Assembly: GCA_002104985.1 (NCBI GenBank)
Contig: MCGO01000034.1
Location: 124,001-188,000, forward strand
Length of the DNA: 64,000 nucleotides
Direction of reading: 5' to 3'
Source of the DNA: Rhizoclosmatium globosum
Lineage: Eukaryota > Chytridiomycota > Chytridiomycetes > Chytridiales > Chytriomycetaceae
Shown: in pieces, positions 32,652 through 45,000 of the stretch
Layout: every line of letters starts with the position of its first letter
How positions within the stretch are numbered: the first letter of the stretch is position 1
Notes under the pieces: model-generated
Seen by the model: the letters and a program-made list of their open reading frames with translations, nothing else
Told to the model about the DNA's origin: nothing
Databases searched by the model: none
Made by a program: the position numbers and the translations under genes

Positions 32652-35600
32652 TCATTTCATAACATCACCAAAAACTCGTTGTACTTTCATACTGCTTCGC
32701 AGCAGTGTCAAACTAGCCGCCTGTTTTGCTGGGCTCATGCTTCTCCCACTTGCACTCCCTCCACCAATTCGATTACTTTCTTGCCGTGATCTGGACTCAG
32801 TACTTGGCTTTCTTCCTCTCACAGCGTATTCTTCAAGATCGTCTATCTTGGATTCAACTCCATAATTACTCTCATACGTGCTATCATGCTGATGGTGCTT
32901 ACGCGAGAGCCCCAAAAATTGACTTTGATGGGCTTCATAGCTGTGTGGTGTTGAGGAGCGGAGACGAGGCCCTTTTGGTGATTTTGGAGGTTTGACGGAT
33001 CCAACCTTTGATTTTACTCGAATAGCCACGTCTGCAGCAGTACTGGTGATAATTTCCCGAAGAATCGAAATTTGATCTCCCTATATCTAACTGTTCAATA
33101 CGAAAAAATCTTTTTCGAGAAATATACCTTTGATTCCATGGTTTGAATCACCTCCTTCAACTCCTTTCCAATCTCATGCAATCGAGCTCGGTCAGCTTTG
33201 ACGCTATGATTTCGCTTCGTTTTTGCAATGTCTTCTGATACTGAGTCATAGTACTGAACAAGACTCTGATAATGCCTGTTACGATTGTAAATCAGCCAAC
33301 TCCACAAACATTAATAAAATTCTCGCAAACTTACAGCTTAAGGCGATTAAAGTCGTTCTGCAGAGTTCCCAACACAGACTTCAACTTGTCTGTTTCCGCT
33401 AGTCCCGACCCAACTTCTGCAATCTTGCGATGATGGTGCGCATGGTCTTCATTATCAAAATTTCGTGAAGATCCAGATCTGGAATGACTCGGAGACCGTG
33501 AGCGTGCTGAATCTAATTTCAAGAAACCTTCAATCCCTCAATTCGGCTTTCCCCCCTTAACCACATACCTGCAGCCTTCTTTCTTCGCTGAGTACACACA
33601 GAGCATAATGCTGGATTATGTGCCTTCAACAAAGCGTATACAGTTTGAAGGTTCGCGGTCACAGAGTGCGATTTGTTCGTACTTGTGCCAACAATGAAGG
33701 GCATATCCCGCGCATACTCTCTTTCAGCGCTTTTAGGTCTGTTTCTTGAAAGCGAACGGTTGTGCGACGGTGATTTCGCTGGATGTGTGGTATTTTGATG
33801 GGGTAATGGAATTGGTGGTCGTGATGGATCAATTCGTTTCCAGTGTGGATCCTTTGGATCAAATTATAAGATCCAGAAACACATCAAATGAAAATCAAAT
33901 ACCTGCACAAACTGCGCCGACTCGTTAACTCCTGAGGGAGCATTGTTTCTTGTTGTAGTAGGAACAGCACTCCCCTTCCTCTCCTTACCGGAAGTCAACT
34001 TCCTCACCCCAATAGTTCCTTCCACTGGTGGTCGAGCTGTAGCAACGACTCGCATGTGCCCATCCTTGCCTCTTTTTCGCACAAACTCAATTTCGCTGAG
34101 GAGGCCTTGGATGTCTTCTTTTTCGAGAAAGCTCTCTTCAGTACTTGATGAGGCCTGCTGCTCAACATATTGCGGTGGAGTATGACGTCGAGGAGAAGGA
34201 GTCCGAGCGCGAGTTGCTCGTGGGGAAGGAGAATGGGATCTTTGCGTGGGAATTCGAGTTGACTCTGAATCTTCCTTGTCACCTTCTTCTCCTGTATCTT
34301 CGCCATAGTTCCTTTGCTCCGGGTGAAGCCACTGTGGTTGCTTTTTAGGCGATAATGGGCGTGGTGATTTTGATCTGGCTCGAAGAGGAGATCGGTTGTT
34401 GCTGCGGGATATAGCCGACAGCTTTGATTCACCAAGTCTTATTTCATCCTTCAACAGATTCAGTTCGAGAATGGCTTCATCACGTTCTGCCGCGGTGAGA
34501 TGCTGTAAATCTCGGAATCGATCCAACTGTCGTTCAAGAATAAATGCTTTTCGCTTTGTTGACTGTAACTCCGCCTCAAGTGCTTTGTTGGGACGTTAAT
34601 ACCAATGCAAATTAATATGTTTACAAACCAATCTTTCGCGAGAAATCAAAATCATCTACTTCATGATTTTCATAATGCACGTGGCTACTGCTGGCAGAAG
34701 TCGGCGAAGCCTGCTGAGGTAAAGAGGCTGCAGGGATGGAAGGTGTCTCTCTCACAGAACTATTGACCGTACTATTCACTCTACTCCGTTCATGTTGCAG
34801 TAGCTGCCTCGTTGTGACCAAGTCACTCTCTAAGTTTTGAATAACAGATTTCGCATTTTCTTTCTCGCCTTCCAATTTCGAAACTTTTTCTTGGAGAGTA
34901 CGAAGAGCATTCACAACAGCTACACATCACTTCATCAACAAATAAGTTAACACAGATTATGAAATTACCTCGACTTCCTTCATCCACAGGCAAATGTGCA
35001 ACAGGCCGCCTTTGAATTCCATCCTCAACTTTATCAACCACGCTCGGAATAATAGCAGGGCCCTGATCATGAAGATTCATCAAACTTGCTTTTCCTTGAG
35101 GGTTGGCCAAATTTGCCAAATTTGGTGTCAAATGAGCTGAATGAAGACTGTTGAAGGAACTCTGCCGAGAAACAGACGAGTTAACTCCCAACTGTTCAAT
35201 CGATACTTTAGATGGCTTCAAATCATTTGATGAGGTTCGTATTGATGGAGGAAGTGGAGGCTTCTCAAACATTGGAGGTTTCTTCACTTCATCCACAATA
35301 TCCTGATAATTCTTAGCACTCTCTGATAAAGTATTCTCAGATCGAATCGGAGACGGCTCAGCAAAGTGTTCTGGCTCGCTCTGGTCGTGAATTCCAAAAG
35401 CTTCTCTCAGCGGGCTTGAACTTCTCAGTCTGCCAGATCCAACTGGGCTCTTAGACCGAGTGATTCCTGATGCAGGTAACACAGGCTGCAACTTATTTGT
35501 GTCGATTTGTGCTTGTTTTGTAATCTGCACATTCATACTATGAGCCCGTTGTTCTTCCATAGCCCCAAACTGTTCCCGAATCGACTCTCTTCTTTCAAAA

Positions 35601-38600
35601 TGCCAAGCTCCACTTCCTCCCTCTCTGCTGTTACCATGAGAGCTTAAAGTTGGTTCGCTGTATGAATGGCTCTTGGCTAAGTTGCCAGCACTAACTTGCG
35701 CTGACATATACCCAACAGATCCAAACTGTGTTACAGAGTCACTTTTTACAGACGACATATAGCTGAGCGATGCTGTCTTTCCCATACTCTCCCGTGGTTG
35801 ATGTTGCATAGGCGATGGATCATTTATTTGTTGACGTGATGGAGATCGCGAGTGTTGGCGAGAAGTGGGTACATCATTTGGAGGAGGTGGTCCAGCATGA
35901 AGTGCTTCCCGCATCTCCGCTCCGGGTCGAACATCATAGTCAGGCGACAAGGTTGGTCTTGATGGTGACCGGGACATTGTACGCGATGGAGGCCTTTGAT
36001 TATTCAAAGCATGCCGGGATGATGATCTTGAATGCGCTCGTGATGCGTATTCAGAAGGCGGGGCTGCATTTCGGGATTCACGCTCATCAGATCCAATGCG
36101 AAAATCATAATCTGGAGATAGTGTTATACGAGAAGGAGACCGCGATGATGTTCGAGACGATTGGACGTTTAGCCCATCCGTCGCCGAAAGTCTAGTCGCC
36201 TGTTCAACTATTGGAGGTGTGACAGACCTAGATTGTCGCCCTCCGGCATTCAGAGCATGCCGAGAGCCGGAATTCGATGCAGCGCCGTACGTCACAGCTT
36301 CTCGTGAGGCAGAGACTGATTTGGCGAAATCTTGAGGCTGAGATTTCAATGACGTCTTTGATTCAGTATCAACTCTACCCTTCTTCCACTCTTGCACACG
36401 GAGCGATTCAATAGTTGGCCGTTGTGAGTTTGGGATGGTACTTTTTTCAGGTGACAGAATAGAACGGCTTCCTTGAATACTCCGATTTGTTTGAGGGGGT
36501 TTAATATCGTTTTGGGTTATTGGCTGCTGTCCAGTGAAATCTTTGGTGCTTGGTGATCGATTGTGAAGGTTTGCCAACCGAGCAAGTTGTTCACCTCTGT
36601 TTTCTGCTCCACTTTCCACGGGTACAGTAGATTTGATTTGTTCCCGAGTATGCAATCGAGCAAGGCGAGCCAATCTTTCCCGTCGTTCGTCGTCCTCTCC
36701 ATTCCGTTGTGATTGCTGCTGTTGCTTTGAAACATTGTCAACAACAACTCTTCCATTGTGGCCATCATCAAATCTACATTGAGACGTCAATGAGACACGA
36801 CTTCCTTCTCGACTTGATTCTCGTTCTCTTGATAACTCTCTTCCCCGCCCAACAAACCGCTGAGCTTCTTCAACCAGCTCCGCCCTGGATGGACTCATAC
36901 TAACAGATCTTGATCGATTTTGGATGCTACCATCTCTTCCCCGATCCTCAAGACCTTTCGTTAACGACCCCATACTCGAAGTAGGATTGCGTTCACGGTC
37001 TTTTGACTCCCCTCTACCCCTCACAACAAACCATGGAGCTTCTTCAACTAGCTTCACTCGCGATGGACTCATACTAACTTCTCGAGACCGCTCTTCAGGT
37101 TTCTTGCGCGATTCATAGCCTGTTTGCTCTGCGCGCTCCCTTGACACGTCTCTCCCACTTCCTACTAACCGCTGAGCTTCTTCAATCAGCTCGGCACGCG
37201 ACGGACTCATACTAACAGCTCGTGATCGATTCTCATTGCCATCTCTCTGTCGGGACTCAACAGCCGTAGGTACCGGGGAACTTCCGAATCCTTGCTGTTG
37301 GGGTAAATTTTTACGCGATTGTTTAAGACTTGCACCCCGTGAGGCGATGGATAAAGGTTTAGGTCTGTTATTGAAAGGCTGATATCCAGTTTGATTGTTG
37401 GTTTTCATTGAAACAGGAGATGGTGTGAGCGATGTGTGCGCGGAATCCTATCATTTGAAACACGTCAGAATGGGGAATTACTAAAGAAGAGACTGACCAG
37501 GATCATTTCAACGTTTGCTAATTCGTCGGCAATTAGGGCATCTAAGCGATCTGAAATATCATCTTCCACTCTTTTAGGCGTTTGCTGTTGTTGTTGGAGT
37601 TGCTGAGTTTGAGCTTGTTTCGGCGCCTGTTTGTTATGTGTGGGTCGTGTTCCAAAATTCTGTTCGTGCGGGTTGTTTATCGTTGTCATGCTGCTCGCAT
37701 TTGCAGCTGTACTATTGAGAGATCGTCTAGATTTCAAGTCTCCTGTACTGGAGATATGATCTTTTTCTGGGGATTTGGGTAACAGTTTTTGAAAAGATGG
37801 ATTATGTTGGTATGATGATGGTGTTGGTTGCGATCCACTGGAAGACGGTTTAAATATGTTGCTGTTGCTTCGATTTGCAGTTCCGGATTGCACAAGTTGT
37901 TGAATATGCGTTTGCTATAGGTTAAAATCAATTCTTTTTGTCAACTTCTGGTATGAATGAGTACCTCTTTCATGTTCCGCGATCCCGACAAAGTTCTTTT
38001 TGGCGAAACAGTGCTCAATCCAACGGAGGAAGAACGGGCAGAGTGTTGCTGCGGAGTTCTGTCTTGAGAGAAAGAGTTCGCTGCAGCATTTCCAGACTTT
38101 TGGACACTCGAAAATGAGGACTGAATGCTTCTTCCGCGTTCATAGGTTGGCAATGGAGCAGCATTTACGAACCGATCTGAGGACGCAAGTTGTTGATGTG
38201 AAGAAGTTGGACTGCTGGATAAAATTCCCATCGCATCGCGTGGTCTGGAATCAAGGTTGTTGTTGAGGGAGTTGATACTGGTACGTGGTGTGGATTGAGT
38301 TGTCACAGTGATGATTGGATGGTGTTTGGGAGTGAGTGGTGCAGAGGAGCGATTTGATGGCGACACGTGTTTTAAAGGTTCCTGGAGAAGTTTCTCGATA
38401 GATTTTCGAATATTTGAAGCGGAATCGTCATATTGTTTGGTGGATGTATTGGTTGAGGAGTTTAAAGCGGCAATTCTTTGCTGACTCCTCAAACTCAAAT
38501 CATCTAGTTGAGAACCAATAAAGCTGATTGAGTCTTGGTTAGTTGAAGTATTAATTTGGTTGGGCTGATTATTCTGATGGCTGAATGAATCCAATCCGAA

Positions 38601-38831
38601 TGAAAATGAAGTTCCGGGCTCAATCGTAAATAAGTTATTATTTTGCTGGTTTTGAGGCTGCGAATGAGCGTAAACTGAGTGTGATGGAGATTCGAGGCCC
38701 TGGATGTCTCTCTGTTTTGACACTGAATATCCTCATCTTTTACACCGAATAAACCCGCTTTAAATCACCTCAAGTTCACGCTCGAGGCGCTCAAGTTCGT
38801 CGTCGGGAAGCACGGACGAGCTGTCAATCAT
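32652..38831 (-). CDS. Cep57/PPC89-type centriole or spindle-pole-body protein
   Basis: A multi-exon gene of ~1,900 codons. Start proposed at 38831 (MIDSSSVLPDDELERLERE); the first splice needs one more base to stay in frame. The N-terminal two thirds is Ser/Arg/Gln-rich and disordered. Landmarks are C-terminal: a Cep57 coiled coil (VVNALRTLQEKVSKLEGE; then DRFRDLQHLTAAERDEA), the microtubule-binding block (PFIVGTSTNKSHSVTANL, ALLKAHNPALCSVC), and a closing coil (RARLHEIGKELKEVIQTMES, KGDQI). In animals Cep57 sits on centrioles; in fission yeast PPC89 anchors the spindle pole body. In a flagellated fungus a basal-body role is inferred. Three near-copies of a ~30-residue unit (core VSMSPSRAELIEEAQR) lie at about 37225-36815. 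Length is well above usual family size. Confidence 0.75.
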
Positions 38832-39062
38832 TGCGTGGTTGGCTGCAGTGCTTGGCTCTCCCTTGGTTTGATGTGTCTTTATGCGTAAGAAGGGAAGGAG
38901 CGAGGATGAAGGATGACTTTGCTGAAGGGAGAGGCGGAAGTGGTGGTCTGTGTTTCGTGTCGGACAGAATAATGAACAATGTAAAACAAAGGAATAAAAA
39001 GATAACACAGAATCCATGAATTCCATACAAGTATACTTAATCATAATTAAGCACTATGTAAT

Positions 39063-39857
39063 TTATTTGTCCTCGTCCTCAGCAACCTCATCTGCATCAT
39101 CTCCCTCATCAGCAGCTTCCTCCTCCTTTCCCTCTGGTTTCTTGCTGGACGCCACACTTGTCATCTTAATAGCTGTAATTCCATTGTAATCTCCCTCCCA
39201 CTTTCTCAATCGAACAACATTTGCCGCGTCCGTCAAAATAGGGACCTTCATTCCAGTTCTGTACTCGTGCATATCTTTTCCTTTGAGCATTTCCAGCAAC
39301 TGAATTCTGGGTGGTTTCGGTCGATTCGGTCGGATTTGGGACTTGAGCTCTTCAATTTCATCTTCGTTTCGGTTGATGTATCTGATTTTCGGTTTGTTTA
39401 GTCCTCTCACTCGTTGTTGTAACCAAGTATTAAATGAAGCTCAACTGATCAATCAAGTCATGAACAAGTTCTGGCGTTGCAGCTTCCACTTCATCAGGCA
39501 AGGCATACTTGAACCAAACCATTCTATCCACTGTTGCAGTTAAAAGAAAGGTTAAAGACATGACCAAAAGAGTACAATAACACACCTTCGAGTGTCCTTG
39601 AGGCGTCCTTGCTGGACTTGAGCTTGTCAACACGTTCCTCTCGTGCATAGGCTCGTCGCATCTGCGTGGCTTTGCGGGAATAAGGATGGGCTTTCTCAGC
39701 TCCCTATTTAGTTTCATCAGTGTTGCTTTCGTTGAGTGTGAAGGATTGGTTGAATACAGAAACTATCTCCAAGGCCCAAATCGGCCTAATCGGAGGAGTT
39801 AAAGTCGAAGAATTGTACCTTGATCTTGCTAATCTTGTGCTTCTTGTTGTTGGGCAT
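39063..39857 (-). CDS. TMA16: Translation machinery-associated protein 16 (Tma16)
   Basis: Exons 39857-39819, 39703-39586 and 39530-39063. MPNNKKHKISKIK, then KAHPYSRKATQMRRAYARE and RMVWFKYALPDE, are Tma16 hallmarks; RPNRPKPPRIQLLEMLK follows and the tail is acidic. Tma16 binds late nuclear pre-60S particles, which fits the ribosome-assembly theme shared with SSF1. Two bases appear to be missing around 39436-39446: frames on either side match the family but do not connect without them, both at probable GG doublets. No extra intron fits the gap. Confidence 0.8.
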
Positions 39858-40238
39858 TTGGATGTTGGTTGATGGTTTCAAAAAAAACAAAAAGGCTGAA
39901 TACAGTTCGCCAATCGAAATATTCAATAAGGGTAAGATAAGGTTTTAGGTTTAATTCTTTGCTCTTACGTTGCGAGGCCATTTCTCAGAGAGTTACTGAC
40001 ATTGATTTTTCCTTCCCCCTCCTTGACAGGTAACCTCGTGTCAAAAGAAAGACATCCAAAGTGATTCCTCAAATTTCCAATTTCACTTCATCAATGCATG
40101 TAAATCGTGTCGATGGTTTCACTTTGGTTCACTTTGAATCAATGGGCCAATGGAACCACTCAAAACATAGTGTGTTGCTTATAAAGGACATCTGCCCCAT
40201 CAAAAACATCATTCCAAACACAAAATCCCTCCCAGAAT
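39858..40238. other. Intergenic region between divergent TMA16 and homeodomain gene
   Basis: A 381-bp gap holding the promoters of two divergent genes. No open reading frame with codon-like structure was seen. The only recognisable signal is a TATA-like box at 40180-40186. Confidence 0.5.
40180..40186 (+). promoter_or_regulatory. TATA-like box (tataaag)
   Basis: The heptamer lies 53 bp before the proposed start of the TALE homeodomain gene. Position and orientation suit a core promoter, but no transcript start is known. Confidence 0.35.
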
Positions 40239-40827
40239 ATGGACCCAACAGTCTCCCAGCTCGAATTCCTCGCGTCCCTCAAGTCCCTCCGTCTTGACGT
40301 GTTCTCCTCCAACGGAAGCACGAAACCCGTCGACTACATGCACAAGCTCACAGCTCTCCTAAACCAATACGCGGTTGACCTCGAAACTCCGACATTCCTC
40401 ACTGAACAGCTCCTGGCCTTTGTCCAATCCATCCAAGCAAAGTGCATCCTCGACCAGGAATGCATGGAAACTATAAGCCAGTTTGTTTGTAACTTTGAAA
40501 TGGTTGCTACGATGCCTGGAACTTTGTTTGAGGAGTCGACGGCCGAGAGAGCGACTCGCGTTCCGTTGTATCAGTGGTTGATTCAACATCAAGATAATCC
40601 TTACCCGAACGAGGAGGAGAAGGTTGCGTTGTGTGCTGCGTCTGGCATGACTGTATCTCAGTTGAATCATGTATGTATCTCATTTTAGTTGTTTTTGTGG
40701 AGATTTTCAATTTACGCGACTTCAGTGGTTTGTTAATAGCCGTAGACGCAATGTCGCAAATCGTGAAGACTTGAACATGCTTTATGGTCAACTTAGTTTT
40801 GGTGGTACTCCAACCACTACAGCTTAA
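40239..40827 (+). CDS. TALE-class homeodomain transcription factor
   Basis: Exons 40239-40670 and 40726-40827 (intron 55 nt, phase 0), 177 residues. The C-terminus holds a TALE homeodomain: LYQWLIQHQDNPYPNEEEK with the three-residue loop extension (NPYP), then VSQLNHWFVNSRRRN as the DNA-recognition helix with the invariant WF.N.R. The N-terminal ~100 residues are helical and could serve for dimer formation. The domain sits almost at the C-terminus, with only ~25 residues after it. TALE proteins include fungal mating-type HD1 factors; no HD2 partner is visible here, so a mating role is open. Confidence 0.85.
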
Positions 40828-41795
40828 TATTAATTTTGATGTTGTTTCTTGTTTTGCATTCCTTTTCCATTCATTGAAAAATAAACGCAATATGCATTTG
40901 ATTGGTATATTTAATTAAAATTAGTAGATAAGTAGCAGGAATTGAGCCATAAAAAGTTAGTAACCCTGCACCAGTAACTGAGTCTATATCAATAACTAAA
41001 AAACTGTTTTACTGAATTAAATGAAGAAATCTTTTGAATTACAAAAGCCAAATGAGTTGAATTTGTACTGACTTGATACTTACCTCAGTTTTGCAAAAAG
41101 TCTTTTTTGACATTTTCAACAAAGAGGAGGCCAGGGATGTGTGTAGTTACAACTGGATGTACTCAACAAACGCAGCAAAGCTTAGGAGGTGTCCGTCAAT
41201 GTTGGGCAGTGTTACACTGGATTCATTGAGGGAGGAGGATTTGGTTGTGAACATGAGGATGTCATAACGTGGTATTTTGCGTATTTAGTAAGGATTCGGA
41301 GGGTGGAGTCAATGGGGGTTGTGGTTTTGCTCTAACAGTGTGGAGGAGTACAGATCAATTTCACAAAGGGGATTTTTAAAATTTCTTACTATCTATCAAA
41401 CATACCAAACTATCTGAGATCAAAGAACTCCTCAATAGTAAAACTTTTCCTCCATTTTGCTGACTATATTATGAGCCAGAGCATGCTGAAGCGCAAATAG
41501 TATATGACAATAAACAACAGCAACTGACACTGACTCTCGAATAACTTCCTGTTGCATCATCAAGCCACGCAACTTGACTAAAGCTGTATGGAGCTCTTAC
41601 CTAACCCACCAGTATCCAAGACAAATGGGACAAACTCTAGGTCACTGACAACTAATTTTTTGCAGATTCTTGTCTACAAATAGCATTTCCAACCTTAAAA
41701 TCCACAAAGCCACATGAGGTGAGCAGATGAAAATCACTGATATTCACACTGACAGTTTTCCCATCATAAAAGTCATCCACTAAAAGATCAGCTGG

Positions 41796-42083
41796 CTATA
41801 GATCTCCTGAATTTGAAGGCAGGAAAACTTCACCATTCTCCCAACAGAGGACTCCAACCTGATGAACAAGAGCAGCCAACGTATCTCTTAAGAGATTATG
41901 TCTGCTCCAAGAGCCTGAGTGACCCCCACAGCAGAAAGCATGATCTCCAAACAAATCCATTACATGGTCACAATGACAACAACAACAACAGCCTGTATAG
42001 AGTGGTGCAAGAAGGCAATAGAGAGGGATTTTGTTTCCTCCTGTCTTTGTAACTTTGCCTGCATCCTTCCCTTTCTGCGCCAC
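41796..42083 (-). pseudogene. Remnant of a retroelement C-terminal zinc-binding region
   Basis: The minus-strand frame reads CHCDHVMDLFGDHAFCC followed by RHNLLRDTLAALVHQVGV. This pattern (C.C...D..GDHA..C...RHN.L) is common at the C-terminus of LINE-like and related reverse-transcriptase elements. No RT core is present around it, so it is a decayed fragment. Confidence 0.5.
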
Positions 42084-45000
42084 TCTCCCACCCCAAAAAG
42101 CTCTTCTAGGATATTTGTAATACTTGGGTCAACTTATTAGACCTGATATACAAGGTCTCTGATATCTAGTTCAGTGATAGAGCCTACTAGAGAGCTGCTG
42201 CCAGTCTTGCTACTCAGTCTAATTTGTGTTAAAGAGGTAATAACACTGATCTGGTAGGCAGAAATTCTCTGTATTGGCTCTGGTTGTTAGTGAACAGTAA
42301 CTAGTTTCAAGCAAACACTTGATCGGACTGTCAAATAAGCCTGTGATGAGCACCATCTACAGCAAAGAAATATGTTGACTTTATCTGCGCCACCCCAGCG
42401 CGTCACTAACACCTTCTCCAGAGTTTTTATCCTGACACCAACAACACTGCCACATAAATAACCAGCAAAACAATTCCCTGCCTTTTCCACCATACTTGCA
42501 ACAGTGCATTTAATTATTATATGACACCATAATCTCTGAAACACAAGCTGTATGTTCCATTATATTATCAGTTGTGAAGAAGCATATATGAATTAATCAG
42601 CTTGAAGTACCTGAATTAAGTGGCTTGGTTCAATTGCTTTGCTTTATTACAGATTGAAGCATCACAACCACAAAGATCTTTGCATTATAACCAGGTAGAA
42701 TACATAAATTGTTGTGAGAATAAATTTATAGATTCAGGAGGTGCAGACAAAGGGGATGTAGCAGGGGAGGGGAAGTATCTGTTTAACAAAAATCACAATA
42801 ATACAAACCAAAAGAAACAATTGCAGATAACTCATATGATGACTCAGAAAATGAGTGGACAAAGAAGAAATTGCAAAAACAAAGCACCTGGCCACAGTGG
42901 ACTTCAAGTGGTGCACTGCAACTAGGAGTTGAAAACTTGTTGGAATTCATCAAGACTCATGCAAGAGATTATTTGGCAACAACCTTTTCAAAACACTGGG
43001 AGGAACAAAATTAAGGAAGCGAAAAGTATCTTTTAGTTACAAGAGCGCACTGAAGAAACTATTAAAACAATTATAGAAGCCAGAAATTTGTCCCACAGTT
43101 ACTGCAATGTAAATTAGGACATCAAAGTCAAATTTTGAATAAACTAGCCCTTACAGAGACAGAATAGTTGACAATGGGTACTCAAATGCAGTCCAAAAAG
43201 GCAACATTTAAAAATTTTGCGGAAAATCATGTATATATGGACTAGAAAAGTTGAACTGAAAATGAAGACTTTACTGGGCAGAATTGTAAAAGATTAGGTG
43301 AACCTTCCAGACACACTTGGCGTTCTACTCTTTCCATCAATAGAACCATTCCCGTCTGGAAAACAGTCAAAATGGTTCCATAAACTTGTTCAAGACATTG
43401 AATGAGATTGTGTTATTTTCTGTTCTGACAGAAATGATTAATCTTAAAATATATGGAAAAAACCTATTATATTGAGTCAACACTAATTCTCATTTTTCTT
43501 GAGGAGAACGCTTGAGGATGCACATTGACATAATTTTCTTTGCACTGCAGTTTATGTATGCACACAAGAAGTAAAGTGCAGATAATTAGCAGTGCTGTGG
43601 ACCGTGTTTCGAACTTTTTTTTGTTTGCTTTCTGAACTAGTCCAGACCAAACTTGCCAAAAGCGGTAAGAAGGGATCATATGCCACAATTTGATCATGAT
43701 TAACCTTAAGTTGTTACATAACTTATTTTTCATGCTAAGGTTTGGTGTTGGAGCATAACAGTTCAGTTGCCTGTAAAAAAATACATTTACACAACATAAA
43801 GAACAAAGAATAGTTTGGAAACGTCATGGGACAAATGAGGTCAAAGAAGTTCCTCATCAAGACATCATCTTCATCATTTGACCTCACTTCAGAAATAGGA
43901 CTAAAATCCTTTCTTCTTGTTGTATTTATTTTTGTTATGATGTGCAAGTTGCCTGATAGGCACTGGTAGTGTTTGTTCCAAAAGCTATGGGCATCAGCCC
44001 CATTCCGGAATCTCTATCTTCATCACCTTTGCTCAATTATCGCACTTCCAACTGCCTACCTCCTGCTTAGGTATGTTAGTTGGTACTGTCTTACTAAGAG
44101 ATAAATCAGAGATGATCTCTGACTGCCAGAAATCACATCTGCGTCTGTGTGTATTAGAGGGTCTAACCTATTATACCCCCTGCTTTAGCTGGGGTTTCTC
44201 TTTTGTGACACTTAAGAGACAAGGTTGAGTGCATGTTATCAGCCCAGACTGTACTAGAGAGCTTTTACAAGCACAAGGCTCAACATCAATTTACCAGTGA
44301 AGAGTGTGCACGTCAAGTAGTGTGCACATCAAGTATTGAACTTCATATTCAACAAGGGGGTAGAGCTTTGATTAAGTCAAAGAGACAAATGATTTGCTGT
44401 GTGCATATTAAATTGGTTTGCAAATCAGCTCATACTGATTCACAAAGTACAAGCCATCACTCAATTGGTTTGGTTAAAACTATGGGTTGATGGTGATTTC
44501 AACATAATGAAAAAAAGTAACTTTGTTAATTTCATTAAAACAAGAGAAATGAGAACCTTTACTATTTCAACAAAAGGTCCTGAGCCAAAAAAATTAGGCA
44601 CAATCTGCAAAAAACATTGTTGTAAAAGCAGTTTGGCAAGAATTCTTTTATTAAATGAACAAAAAGAAGCATTTGGTTTCTTGGACTGTTCATTGTAAAA
44701 ACTGGGTCACATCTAAATCAAGCCCACCTCAATTTATGCCATTTCAATAAAATGGCAGGCAGGTTTTAAAGTTGTTCAAAATCACCTAATTATCTGCTGC
44801 CTCTGAAGGACTTCTTGCCAATATTGCTTCATAGTCATCTACCTTGAGCTCCAAATTGGAAACCAACTTTTGCCCAATCGCAAAGCTGTTTTGGCGTCTT
44901 CATCTGGTTCCAATGTTTGCGCTACTGGATTGGCTTGCCTTTCCAACCTGTCAACAAAGCTTGGCTACACAAACCCAGCTCAGGATCATTTGTACTTGGA

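Noticed and set aside
43960..44230. Possible SINE or tRNA-like sequence with short palindromes
   Set aside because: No A-box/B-box pair with proper spacing and no cloverleaf could be built by hand.
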